A DNA stretch of 42,172 nucleotides, taken from NCBI GenBank assembly GCA_947168515.1, contig CAMVMF010000027.1, forward strand, positions 1 to 42,172. Direction: 5' to 3'. Numbering within the stretch: the stretch's first letter is position 1; every line of letters starts with the position of its first letter. The stretch comes from an uncultured Bacteroidales bacterium (GTDB taxonomy: Bacteria > Bacteroidota > Bacteroidia > Bacteroidales > P3). Under the pieces are notes generated by a model, which was not told where the DNA came from, searched no databases, and was given only the letters and a program-made list of their open reading frames with translations. Positions 30,101 through 36,933 of the stretch are shown one piece after another. Both the position numbers and the translations under genes were made by a program.

Positions 30101-30745
30101 GGGGGATACCGGCTTAGGACAGGTGGGCTGGGTAAAAATGATATTGTCGACCGCAGCAGGGGGATTGCTACCAGCCGAACCATCGTTGCACCACATGAAA
30201 ACAAGCAAGTAAGTGTCGGCCACAGAGACATTAATCTCCGCAGAATAGGTCCCCCAAACGCTAGACATGTTAAGACGGCTGGCCCCATCGAGGGCTATCC
30301 ATCCGGCAGGCACAGTGTTGGTGTAAGAGCTGGTGGATGTGGAGCCATTGGGCAACTGGCCGGGGCTGAACGTTGCTGAGCCGGGGGCCAAAAAGACACG
30401 CAAATAGTCGTAGTTGGTCTCCCCATTAGCCTTCCAGTCATAAGACACATAGTAGGAGCCCACAGTAAGGTCGAAGGCACGATAGGCATAGACGATGCTA
30501 GTAGAACTATTGACGTATGTGTTGGAAGAGGAATCGGTACCGGAAATAAACAGGGCGCGACTAGTGGTGGAACTGGCATCTGTGCCAATATACCACTTGT
30601 TCGTTTGAGTGCCATTGGCTAAAATCCAGCCGGCCGAATCGTTCGCATCATCAAATGAGCAAGAATAGTTGATGTTTTGCGACCGAGCAAAAAATGGTAG
30701 CAGCAGAATGGTTGCCAACCATAACATTTTTACTGTCTTTTTCAT
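24134..30745 (-). CDS. Giant multidomain FN3 / jelly-roll surface protein with T9SS sorting domain (2203 aa)
   Basis: Third tandem giant secreted protein. The ATG at 30745 was chosen because it begins a typical signal peptide (MKKTVKMLWLATILLLPFFARSQ); an in-frame ATG 36 bases upstream only adds polar residues before it. Unlike the other two, it starts directly with a jelly-roll module (INYSCSFDDAND). About nine FN3 modules and four further jelly-rolls follow. The unnamed module occurs twice (DNA about 28440-29033, divergent, and 25220-25780). There is no InlB-like repeat. The T9SS sorting domain (LQLYPNPADA ... VRKLVVK) ends the protein and is clearly different from that of giants 1 and 2. 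The gene diverges from the C25 protease gene across about 140 bp. A role as T9SS-exported surface protein is firm from the ends; binding partner unknown. Confidence 0.9.
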   Translation of the reverse strand: MKKTVKMLWLATILLLPFFARSQNINYSCSFDDANDSAGWILANGTQTNKWYIGTDASSTTSRALFISGTDSSSNTYVNSSTSIVYAYRAFDLTVGSYYVSYDWKANGETNYDYLRVFLAPGSATFSPGQLPNGSTSTSSYTNTVPAGWIALDGASRLNMSSVWGTYSAEINVSVADTYLLVFMWCNDGSAGSNPPAAVDNIIFTQPTCPKPVSPYISNLSTTSFDLFWSDNSGGNAMSWVVEVDSANQAHGQGTFYTVYDTTIALTDLTPNTDYTLYISAVCSGYDTSMSLFYRVHTPCNFLDSLPYYEDFESALVGSSTSNTFVNCWKRINDGTTYYGYPYVANSSSYSHNGGSKGLYWFNSSSLPTYGSYQCVVLPGVDTDIAPVRVLQLSFWGRATSSSYSPVFEVGVMTNPADITSFVPVATVNITSTNWEQFIVPMGNYAGQGSFFAVMARSNTATWYACLDEFVIERTPACSPVNNLVATEVGTSGALLSWDVLNNTPSQPASYQVQVRPADSSTILFQTTVSAPRCMVTGLAPSGSYRAYVNVLCTNDSLSAWDSVNFSTHNMPCAVIDPTQTDTIVFSSGTNQASGVPVNSSWGNTVCQSIYTASELISMGVTPGMISGVDYSFTNNSSYAKVFSIYITTSDRTSFSGIADMVAVRSQDLVYGPASHPLNTSGTVHYNFTTPFMWDGSSSIVITTMMNQPNGSSHSSSGFYGYSTSSSAMHTIYHYQDGQQYTPANATAGSGGSSTYRPSITFYTLGCSQYDTCAAPTVILDRLDVDTVALSWIPGNEETSWNILYKADGDATWTTEATDVSINEYIFTSLAPMTSYQVRVVPNCGNGSTFAQVAFTTPCVAIATLPFTENFENFTASSSIGSPIVQCWHRGTNYSYPSYPYLSTSYSYSGTKSMYFYSSGSYYSYLALPNFAAPIDTLQVSFAAYKTSANYSIQVGVMTDPDDFTTFTSVATLSPENFNNWEMFEVPLTSYSGAGQYIAFAATGGTNYMYIDDIEVSYLPRCPRPTNVATTSITTTTATVHWDDSSANYFMIEYGPAGFSHGEGILITSSTDSVNLYGLSHSSPYDVYVRGLCISGDTSNWSFVHTFNTQCGIIDTLPFTQNFDGWGSGSGARPACWSCGGYSNYPYIMNVTDDSGMVVGHTLYLYSYGSNQVYAMLPQLDSVSYPSHIVQTVFRAWTNSSAYTSYSHDVIVGLSAIPGDITSFTPVDTITLATVPTDYEVAFDAFPGAGQYVTFISTSTGGANYNYVYIDSIAVELIPDCQRPNNLAVSNLSPNSATITWNDRNTSMGFQVEWLLHGFAIGSGTRAITTTSPYTISGLLPSTTYDVYVRSICAPGDTSQWSLAPITFSTMQNPAPVPYFYDFETSTEWDNWQTVSNSSINWFRDTAAGNGTNGFDATGSYAMFVSPDSGATYGTRNTEVVNATAYRDFDFGTIDSSYMLTFRAKAGGTTSAGYDGLMVFLVDPNVEVLPSSINLETPWGNVQDMTYLTFVRLSTNWNTYSAILDTLTGIHRLAFYWFNQNTASLEGNFIGGPGAVDDLRIEYIDCPRPAGVRATDVSMASATVTWHGPVDGDYRVICRSIHGSIIVNELVHTNSISITGLSPASTYNVYVRRICSATDSSQLSLPGSFTTLICNDSYIDTIGDNSTNTTSSILPVANNFNYTYSQQIITADELSAGGEISAINFRYSASTAMTAKTNCTIYMGHTTLSSFTSRNDFVDPASLQMVYSGNLNCGQGWNRFILEYPFIYNGADNLVIAIDDNSGNYNSSTYTFYASPCSGTRAITLYSDSQNPDATSSATLAAYSGSAEVSALRTQMIVEICPPNACPMPIVREPIVRSTGVLLRWRNTAESYQVSYRRAQTSSWLSTVTTTDTFFTINSVYPNTDYVYRVRQYCDSTALSNWVIGSFNSSDIPCLSPMNLEVTSLTNNKASFNWDTEENNIGYRLHVFNSSYDRTITRYIHNGTVSDLEANVTYYAAVQAICQGFDDPSAWSDTIRFTTDLCPDATNLTYSDLQGNSVVIDWTEGGRAEEWEIQYGPAGFSQGTGTSIIVDHHPYTITGLTGETLYDIYVRAICGQNFYSEHWSNGITIETPFSGLSSIADDARLQLYPNPADASVAVTLSGVQGRAVITLMDIAGRTLHQHTVADAAAQPTYLLDLNNIPAGSYFVRVTGDNITAVRKLVVK

Positions 30746-30802
30746 AGCAAAGTTATAATTATGTATTATTTTCAATTTCAAATATTAAATAGATTGGCGA
30801 TG

Positions 30803-30810
30803 CAAATATA
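30803..30810 (-). promoter_or_regulatory. Candidate -7 element for giant gene 3
   Basis: TATATTTG on the minus strand fits TAnnTTTG, about 58 bases upstream of the ATG at 30745. A second match, TAACTTTG (30755-30748), lies only 2 bases before the ATG and would give a leaderless message; the distal one is more plausible. The -33 box is poor in both cases. Confidence 0.5.
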
Positions 30811-30842
30811 CAACTTTTTTTTATTATATTGCATTTTTTTGC

Positions 30843-30850
30843 TACTTTTG
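30843..30850 (+). promoter_or_regulatory. Candidate -7 element for the C25 protease gene
   Basis: TACTTTTG fits TAnnTTTG, 36 bases upstream of the chosen ATG at 30887 and 32 bp from the divergent -7 of giant gene 3. The upstream -33 region is a T-run without a clear TTTG. The position also supports the start at 30887 rather than the longer frame beginning at 30761, which would start upstream of the promoter. Confidence 0.55.
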
Positions 30851-30886
30851 CATCCAATATTGATATTATCATTATGCACCCAACGT

Positions 30887-33835
30887 ATGAAAATTGGCTC
30901 AATTGCTACTAAATTATTGTTGACGGCAACGTTAGTCATGACAACCTCGACAGCGGCAGGACAGGTAAGCGTGACCAAGAGCGGAACTGCCGTTACCCCA
31001 ATGGACCACCCCCGCGCCACCCTGCCACTCCGACAGCTGAATCAGAAGAGCGCCTCCACCCTATCCGCCCCAACGGCAGGCACCTATATGGTGGTGACTC
31101 GCGAGGATTTGTTGCCGACCCTTGCGCCACTCTTAGACTGGAAGAGGCAACAGGGCTACGATGTAGAGACGTTGGTGATGACTACACGCGAAAGCGACAG
31201 CATCCGGGCGGCCCTGCAGGCACGCTATGACAACGCTTCTGCACTACGACCCGCACAAAAATATGTGTTATTGGTGGGCGATGTGGACCGACTGCAGTCC
31301 TGCCAAGGGCGCTATGCTCCCGGTGGTCTTGAAAACAGCGTTACCGACCTTTACTACGGCGAATACACAGGAGATTATGTGCCGGAAGCACTAGTTGGGC
31401 GGCTGTCTGTGCGCGACAGTACAGAACTATCCGCCGTAGTGAGAAAAACCATCGATTATGAACAAGGTCGCTGGGCAGCAGCAGAAAAGATGCTACTGAC
31501 AGCTGGGGCAGAACAACGCGCCAACGCTGCTACTACAACCAATGGGCAGGTGCACTATCTCTCCCATTTGGTGGCAACGTACAGACCCGAACTAGACACA
31601 GTTTGTTTTTACAATCCTGCCTCGGGAGATCAATTAGACTCAATCGTTAGGGCTTTGGACAGGCCCAATGCCTTAATCAACTACACCGCCCACTGCACTA
31701 TGCAGGGGTGGAGTAATCCTTCAGTGAAATACCCCACGATAGACACCTTGGAAGGAGCTGTTCCCACAGTATGGGTGAATAACTGCTGTCTGAGCAACGC
31801 CTTCGGCACCACCTGCTTCGGAGAACGACTGCTACGCAATGCTACGGGCGGGGCAGTGGCTGTCATAGGGGCCACCAACGAGACTCTTTGGGACGAAGAC
31901 TACTACTGGGCCGTAGGGGCTAAATACCCACCAACAGAGAACCCTATATTTGACAGTGAGCGGCCAGGAGCATTCGACCATATTTTGACAGGGAGGGACG
32001 TGAGCGAGAGCGGAGACATTACGGCAAGTGGTTGGGTGACGACAGGTCAAGGGAAAAACAACACTGGCGAAATGCCTAGACAATACGATGCTGACGCCGT
32101 GGCCATCGGTTCACTAATCTTTGCTGGCTGTAGCGCGGTGACCTTGGTTGGGTCGCCCTATGACGCGTTCTACTGGGAAACCTACTGCCTGTTGGGTGAC
32201 CCTTCATTGAGTCTGATGCTGGGGGCCGTTGATACGCTGGCGTTGGATGTCGTTATGGGCACGCTACCAGAAACCGTCGATAGCCTATCGGCAGGTGCAA
32301 CAAGTGTGACAGTCTTGGGGTCTCCTTGGTGTCGTGTGAGCGCAACTCAGAATGGGGCACTGCTCGGCACCACTTTGACCGATTCAGCCGGATGGGGTAC
32401 AATCCATTTTTATCAAGGCCTATCAGGCGATAGCCTAACCCTGACGGCGACAAGACCCGAGAGCATTTACAAACAGATAACGTTGCCCATCAAAGCACCA
32501 CACCAAGGATGCATCGCCGTAACCGAAGCAACGTTGAACGCAGAAGAAACGAGTCTAGAACTGAGACTAAGGAACGTCGGGCAGACCCGTGTCCTAGGGC
32601 ACCACCTAACCCTGACTCAAGCGGCCGAAGATAGGGCTTGCGGTGCTGCCTTGCTAGCTGATAGTTTGTCGGCGACTATAGACTCTTTGCCCAGCGGGAT
32701 GGAAATGTTGCTGACCTGGCCTCTGGGCGAATACTCAATTGGACAAATGCCCCTGTTTCTCGGTCGCGTGACGCTGAACGACGGCACAGAGAACTATTCT
32801 ACACTCCAGCTTGCCCTAGAAATGGCCGATAAGCGGCCGCAATTGGCAGCATGGCTACTACAAGATGAGATGGGCAATCCTGCAAGGTGTATCGAGTCGG
32901 GAAAAACTTATACCCTAGGTGCCCTTCTGTCCCACGGGGCCGACACGGCTCAGCTATGGCTGGACGGCAACCCGATAGCAATTGCCACGCAGTGTGACCA
33001 ACTATCGAGCCACTTCAGCACCAACGAAGAAACAGACCATCTGCAGGTGGAACTGCTGGTGAACAAGGACCGTTGGAGTTGTCACTACAGCAAATGGTTC
33101 TTGGCACACAACAACATGGAAGATTTTGAGAGTGGAGACTGGAACAACTACCCATGGCAAATCACCAATCTAAATCCATGGCAGATAGACAGCACAGCCA
33201 CTCACGGCGGGGCTTTCTGTGCTCGGTCAGCACCTATTGGCAACAACCAGCGATCGACGATGACTTTGGAGCTGGAAACCCTAACGGACGACAGCGTGGT
33301 GTTCTACTACTACGTATCAAGCGAGGGAAGCGACTGGCTATACTTTTTTGTTGACGGGCGGCGACGTGGTTATTGGAGCGGAAATAGCGGGTGGCAACGT
33401 TACGCCCGATTTCTGCCGTCAGGTAAGCACACGCTACAATGGATTTACCAAAAAAATGCTTCGGGCCATGAGCGGGAAGATTTAGGACGCATTGACGACA
33501 TAAGGCTGCCGTTGGCAATGTGGAACCAACCTTATGGGCACGGGGTGAGAGACAGTGTGGCGGTCGGTTTGGACTTAGACTTCTGCCTCGAAGATGACTT
33601 TAGCGTTTGGCCTAATCCAGCTGGCGAAAGGGTGACGATTGCTCACGGAATCAAGCCTTATGATCGAGTGTTGATAATCTACGATGCTTATGGTCGCGAG
33701 GTAGATAAGATAAAAATTGAAGATAACAACGAAACGACACAATATTTGACCCACCATTTACGTTTTGGTATATACACACTGGTACTGCACAACAAAGAAG
33801 GCAGGCTGGTGAGGAAACTGACAGTAACGAAATAG
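30887..33835 (+). CDS. Gingipain-family cysteine protease (peptidase C25) with T9SS sorting domain (982 aa)
   Basis: Predicted secreted cysteine endopeptidase exported by the T9SS. The start at 30887 gives a clean signal peptide (MKIGSIATKLLLTATLVMTTSTAAGQ region); the open frame extends upstream but only adds hydrophobic AT-rich codons. The C25 domain spans about residues 60-430: an opening like TYMVVTREDLLPTLAPLLDWK, catalytic His269 in YTAHCTMQGW, and nucleophile Cys301 in NNCCLSNAF (C-x4-F as in RgpB) followed by CFGERLL. An Ig-like stretch follows (about 450-510), then a jelly-roll/MAM-like module from about 741 (MEDFESGDW) to 890, then the sorting domain from about 905 (FSVWPNPAGE ... 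VRKLTVTK). Cleavage specificity cannot be read from sequence. The DUF4271 gene follows after 4 bases, so both are probably co-transcribed. PorU is less likely given the length and context. Confidence 0.88.
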   Translation: MKIGSIATKLLLTATLVMTTSTAAGQVSVTKSGTAVTPMDHPRATLPLRQLNQKSASTLSAPTAGTYMVVTREDLLPTLAPLLDWKRQQGYDVETLVMTTRESDSIRAALQARYDNASALRPAQKYVLLVGDVDRLQSCQGRYAPGGLENSVTDLYYGEYTGDYVPEALVGRLSVRDSTELSAVVRKTIDYEQGRWAAAEKMLLTAGAEQRANAATTTNGQVHYLSHLVATYRPELDTVCFYNPASGDQLDSIVRALDRPNALINYTAHCTMQGWSNPSVKYPTIDTLEGAVPTVWVNNCCLSNAFGTTCFGERLLRNATGGAVAVIGATNETLWDEDYYWAVGAKYPPTENPIFDSERPGAFDHILTGRDVSESGDITASGWVTTGQGKNNTGEMPRQYDADAVAIGSLIFAGCSAVTLVGSPYDAFYWETYCLLGDPSLSLMLGAVDTLALDVVMGTLPETVDSLSAGATSVTVLGSPWCRVSATQNGALLGTTLTDSAGWGTIHFYQGLSGDSLTLTATRPESIYKQITLPIKAPHQGCIAVTEATLNAEETSLELRLRNVGQTRVLGHHLTLTQAAEDRACGAALLADSLSATIDSLPSGMEMLLTWPLGEYSIGQMPLFLGRVTLNDGTENYSTLQLALEMADKRPQLAAWLLQDEMGNPARCIESGKTYTLGALLSHGADTAQLWLDGNPIAIATQCDQLSSHFSTNEETDHLQVELLVNKDRWSCHYSKWFLAHNNMEDFESGDWNNYPWQITNLNPWQIDSTATHGGAFCARSAPIGNNQRSTMTLELETLTDDSVVFYYYVSSEGSDWLYFFVDGRRRGYWSGNSGWQRYARFLPSGKHTLQWIYQKNASGHEREDLGRIDDIRLPLAMWNQPYGHGVRDSVAVGLDLDFCLEDDFSVWPNPAGERVTIAHGIKPYDRVLIIYDAYGREVDKIKIEDNNETTQYLTHHLRFGIYTLVLHNKEGRLVRKLTVTK

Positions 33836-33839
33836 AGAG

Positions 33840-34739
33840 ATGTTGCAAATAGACACATTGCCAGCTTATGCACCCACGGCGGAATCTGCCACACTGAACA
33901 CGCTCACCCACCTAACCGCTGAGTCTGCAGCGGACTCGACAGCGCTGGATTCGGCTACTATGGCCCAGTTGCCAGAGATAGTGTGCGCTTACGACACTAT
34001 TTTCACCCCACTAGAAGCTAAGGAACCCACCCTACATAAAAGCCTTTTTACTCATCACGAGTTGCAGGTGAAAACCAGCCACGAGAAAGCCATCATGCGC
34101 GAAGACGCTCCTGGATGGATGTTCGGTGTGATAATGATTGCCTTATTCTTAGTTTTCAATTTCATACGGCGAAAACAAATCAGCACCGTCGAGCTATTGC
34201 AGTCAGCCATTGACCACCGAGCCCTAGACCGACTGCTGAGAGACACCAACCTAACACACCCTACTTCGCTAGCTCCTATAGCAATAATTATGCTACTGCC
34301 AATAACGCTTATGGGCTACTACTCTTTTATGTCCCACAGCAGCAAGATGCTGTCCGACCTGTTGACATACTTGTTAGTACTGGTGGTATGCTTGGCACTC
34401 TATTTCATCCGCAACGGAGCAATACGCCTAGTAGGTAACGCTTTCGGAAACAAAGAGTCCACCTACTTCTATTTGGCAAGCAACTACATCTTCCACCTGC
34501 TGTATGCCATCGTAGGCTCGGTAATGGCCTTTTTTGTGTGCTTCACTGGTGATATGGGGAAAACCTTTTTTTTCATCGCTTTAGGATTGCTAGGTCTGCT
34601 AATGACTGTGCGCTTTATCAGGGGAATGCTAATAATTTTAACACTTTCAAAAACATCAAAATTCTATTTATTTTACTATCTTTGCATCCTCGAAATTGTA
34701 CCAATTGTGATAATTGCAAAGGTTGCAACTTCATTGTAG
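33840..34739 (+). CDS. DUF4271 integral membrane protein (299 aa)
   Basis: Bacteroidetes-specific membrane protein of unknown function. The first 95 residues are hydrophilic and Thr/Ala/Asp-rich with no signal peptide. About six membrane segments follow (starts near WMFGVIMIALFLVFNF, APIAIIMLLPITLMGYY, LLTYLLVLVVCLALYF, NYIFHLLYAIVGSVMAFF, FFFIALGLLGLLMTV, FYLCILEIVPIVII-like). It begins 4 bases after the C25 stop and ends 31 bases before hemD. DUF4271 next to uroporphyrinogen-III synthase is a common order in this phylum, as I recall. The coding call is strong; the family assignment is from pattern and context. Confidence 0.8.
   Translation: MLQIDTLPAYAPTAESATLNTLTHLTAESAADSTALDSATMAQLPEIVCAYDTIFTPLEAKEPTLHKSLFTHHELQVKTSHEKAIMREDAPGWMFGVIMIALFLVFNFIRRKQISTVELLQSAIDHRALDRLLRDTNLTHPTSLAPIAIIMLLPITLMGYYSFMSHSSKMLSDLLTYLLVLVVCLALYFIRNGAIRLVGNAFGNKESTYFYLASNYIFHLLYAIVGSVMAFFVCFTGDMGKTFFFIALGLLGLLMTVRFIRGMLIILTLSKTSKFYLFYYLCILEIVPIVIIAKVATSL
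34677..34684 (+). promoter_or_regulatory. Candidate internal -7 element for hemD
   Basis: TATCTTTG matches TAnnTTTG inside the last codons of the DUF4271 gene, about 87 bases before the hemD ATG. The -33 region lacks a clear TTTG. It could let hemD be expressed independently of the protease operon. Confidence 0.45.
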
Positions 34740-34770
34740 ACAGATTATTGTGTAAATAGATTAAGATTGC

Positions 34771-35874
34771 ATGAAAGTTAAGAAAATCCTCATTTCGCAG
34801 CCCGCACCTGCCGATTTGGAGAAGTCCCCCTACAAGAATTTGGTTAACCAATACGGTGTCGACATTACTTTTTATAAATTTTTTGAGGTCGTTGGGCTGA
34901 CAGCATCTGAGTTTCGCAAAAGCCGCATCCACCTGTCCGAATACACCGCCATCATTTTCAATAGCAAAAATTCGATTGACCACTTTTTCCGCCTGGCCAA
35001 AGAACTACGCGAAGTGATTCCTGACACGATGAAGTACTTCTGCACCTCAGAAGCCATCGCCCTCTATCTGCAAAACTATATTCAGTACCGCAAACGCAAG
35101 ATTTTCTTCGGAGCACAATATTTTGCCGACCTTATCGAGGTCCTCAGCAAACATCGTGATGAAAAATTCCTCTTCCCCTGCAGTGATGAGAAACAGACCG
35201 AATACACAAAACTGTTAGACAAAAACAAATTCAAATACACCAAGGCAACGATGTATACCTCGGTACCCAGGGATTTGAAGGATTTCAAACTGAAGGACTT
35301 CGATGTCATCTGCCTCTTCTCCCCCATCGGTGTGCGGTCGTTGCTGAAGAACTTCCCTAACGTGGCAGAGATGAATCTAACTATTGCCGCTTTTGGCACT
35401 TCGACACATGCCGCCCTGAAAGCCGCCGGTATCAAACTTACCATAGCAGCCCCCACCAAAGCCTCTCCCTCAATGGCCATGGCCATCGAGAACTACATTA
35501 ACGGCAAGGGGCAGGACGACGTGGTGATTTCACGTCCGTCAGGATTGAAGAAAGACGGGCACTCGTCACGAAGCGCTGGTTCGGCAACAGGAACTGTGAA
35601 AAAGACCAAGTCGGTGTTCGCCAACAAAGCCAAATACAAACAACTGCAGGAAGAGCGTAAGGCTCAGGCTGCCGCCCGTCGCGCCGAACGTCAGGCTGCC
35701 AAAGCAGCAAAAGAGGCCGAAACAGCAACCACCATAGCAGCAACCAGTGCTACCAAAAGCTCTACCACAAAAACTACTGCTGCTAAGAGCACTACCAAAA
35801 CAACCGCTGTAAAAGGAGCCTCCAAGAGTACAGCCACCAAGACTTCAACAAAAGTTACTAAGAAATCAGTATAA
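34771..35874 (+). CDS. hemD: Uroporphyrinogen-III synthase with Lys/Ala/Thr-rich tail (367 aa)
   Basis: Cyclises hydroxymethylbilane to uroporphyrinogen III in tetrapyrrole synthesis (cytoplasmic). Residues 1-250 fit the two-lobed HemD fold: KKILISQPAP at the start, IIFNSKNSIDHFF, FLFPCSDEKQ, DVICLFSPIGVRSLL, IAAFGTSTHAALKAAG and IAAPTKASPSMAMAI in the usual order. From about residue 255 a low-complexity basic tail of roughly 110 residues follows, made of K/A/T/S repeats (KTTAAKSTTKTTAVKGAS-like), resembling histone H1-type or Hc1-type tails rather than anything catalytic. HemD proteins are usually near 250 aa, so the tail is extra. A terminator hairpin follows 15 bases after the stop. Confidence 0.88.
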   Translation: MKVKKILISQPAPADLEKSPYKNLVNQYGVDITFYKFFEVVGLTASEFRKSRIHLSEYTAIIFNSKNSIDHFFRLAKELREVIPDTMKYFCTSEAIALYLQNYIQYRKRKIFFGAQYFADLIEVLSKHRDEKFLFPCSDEKQTEYTKLLDKNKFKYTKATMYTSVPRDLKDFKLKDFDVICLFSPIGVRSLLKNFPNVAEMNLTIAAFGTSTHAALKAAGIKLTIAAPTKASPSMAMAIENYINGKGQDDVVISRPSGLKKDGHSSRSAGSATGTVKKTKSVFANKAKYKQLQEERKAQAAARRAERQAAKAAKEAETATTIAATSATKSSTTKTTAAKSTTKTTAVKGASKSTATKTSTKVTKKSV

Positions 35875-35888
35875 CAAAAGATAACACC

Positions 35889-35921
35889 AAAAGGGCCCCT
35901 CTAACTAAGAAGGGCCCTTTT
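35889..35921 (+). terminator. Rho-independent terminator after hemD
   Basis: A 10-bp stem (35889-35898 AAAAGGGCCC with 35912-35921 GGGCCCTTTT) with a 13-nt loop and a T-run at its 3' end. It closes the C25 - DUF4271 - hemD unit. The 185 bases from here to rnpA hold no other gene; a TATCTTTC at 36057-36064 is a near-match to a -7 element for rnpA. Confidence 0.85.
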
Positions 35922-36106
35922 ATAGCACTATCATGAGAGCAAATCACGGACAAGGCAGTGCATTCTCTAACTGTTTTCGACATGCCGACACCATGTGGCA
36001 AACACAAAGTTTCTGCTCTATGGCAATGGGAGAATCAGGTAGTAAATAAGAAATCGTATCTTTCAGCGAATACAACGCCTCAATTTCCGTTTTTGACATT
36101 CACACC

Positions 36107-36562
36107 ATGGAAGGAAAACAACATACTCTGGGTAAAGAAGAACATCTATGCAGCAAGAAACTGACCGAGGAGCTGTTTAAGACAGGACAGCGCCTGATGG
36201 TGTTCCCATACAGCGTACACTGGAAGATTTGTCCTAAGGCATTACTGCCTAAAGATGTACGTGTCCAGGTGTTGATATCCACCTCCAAACGCTATTTTCA
36301 CCATGCCGTGGACCGCAATCGCGTGAAACGTCTGACAAGAGAGTGCTACCGAATGCACAAGCCCGCATTGTGGCAGTTGTTGGAAGAGCATGATGCAGCA
36401 TTGCTGCTGGCACTGAATTATGTGCACAACGAGATTTTCGACTACAACCAGCTGTACCACAAGTTCGACAAGCTGACAGGACTGCTGGCATCAAAGCTTA
36501 GCCAAAGGCTAGAACCCATTTCGCAAGATGATTCCAACGAGGGAGAGAAATGCACGAACTGA
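36107..36562 (+). CDS. rnpA: Ribonuclease P protein component (151 aa)
   Basis: Protein subunit that helps the RNase P RNA bind and mature tRNA 5' ends. The family signature R-N-R-x-K-R is at residues 70-75 (RNRVKR, followed by LTRECYR). The N-terminal half has the usual basic/aromatic pattern ([22 protein letters not shown], then [18 protein letters not shown]). The C-terminus is slightly longer than typical 115-135-aa homologues and acidic. Its end overlaps the yidD start by 13 nt, the usual rnpA-yidD arrangement, which indicates translational coupling. The RNase P RNA gene is not in this window as far as I can see. Confidence 0.92.
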   Translation: MEGKQHTLGKEEHLCSKKLTEELFKTGQRLMVFPYSVHWKICPKALLPKDVRVQVLISTSKRYFHHAVDRNRVKRLTRECYRMHKPALWQLLEEHDAALLLALNYVHNEIFDYNQLYHKFDKLTGLLASKLSQRLEPISQDDSNEGEKCTN

Positions 36563-36834
36563 GATTAATATGGGAAATGTTCAGCCGGAGCGTTTATTCC
36601 GTTTGGCGGCTGGCATGCATGCTATTGTCAAAAGTGATGCTGGCCCTGCTGTGGTTTTATCGGCATTGCATTTCTCCTCTAACGCCTGCGGCTTGCCGGT
36701 ATACTCCCACATGCTCGCAATATGCCGTGGAGGCAATAAAGAAATACGGCCCATTTAAAGGGGGCTGGCTGGCCCTAAAACGCATCTTGCGGTGCAATCC
36801 CTGGGGCGGGTCCGGATACGACCCTGTGCCGTAA
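36550..36834 (+). CDS. yidD: Membrane protein insertion efficiency factor YidD (94 aa)
   Basis: Small membrane-associated protein thought to assist YidC-dependent insertion. The signature is plain: [28 protein letters not shown] with the conserved cysteines and RY-x-PTCS (residues 50-56), then [21 protein letters not shown] and GYDPVP at the end. The ATG at 36550 overlaps rnpA by 13 nt; an internal Met at residue 24 (36619) would also leave a complete family core, so the exact start is uncertain. Confidence 0.93.
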   Translation: MHELRLIWEMFSRSVYSVWRLACMLLSKVMLALLWFYRHCISPLTPAACRYTPTCSQYAVEAIKKYGPFKGGWLALKRILRCNPWGGSGYDPVP

Positions 36835-36853
36835 AAAAACACGCCCCATCCAT

Positions 36854-36899
36854 AAAAAAGTGATGGCCATTCTGCTGACAGATCGGCCATCACTTTTTT
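36854..36899. terminator. Bidirectional terminator between yidD and the S9 peptidase gene
   Basis: A 15-bp perfect stem (36854-36868 with 36885-36899), 16-nt loop, A-run on the left arm and T-run on the right. It serves the convergent yidD (+) and peptidase (-) genes. Confidence 0.9.
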
Positions 36900-36933
36900 T
36901 CATCTTCTTATGTGGTATCAATTCGATGCTCTA

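Noticed and set aside
30761..30886. N-terminal extension of the C25 protease frame to a Met at 30761
   Set aside because: It lies mostly upstream of the likely -7 element, is AT-rich, and the downstream Met at 30887 gives a normal signal peptide.
30887..33835. Identification of the C25 protein as PorU, the T9SS sortase
   Set aside because: It is shorter than PorU, has its own T9SS sorting domain and jelly-roll module, and is not next to porV; a gingipain-like cargo protease fits better.
36057..36064. Promoter TATCTTTC before rnpA
   Set aside because: It misses the final G of TAnnTTTG and has no -33 partner, so it is only mentioned with the hemD terminator and not listed as a promoter.
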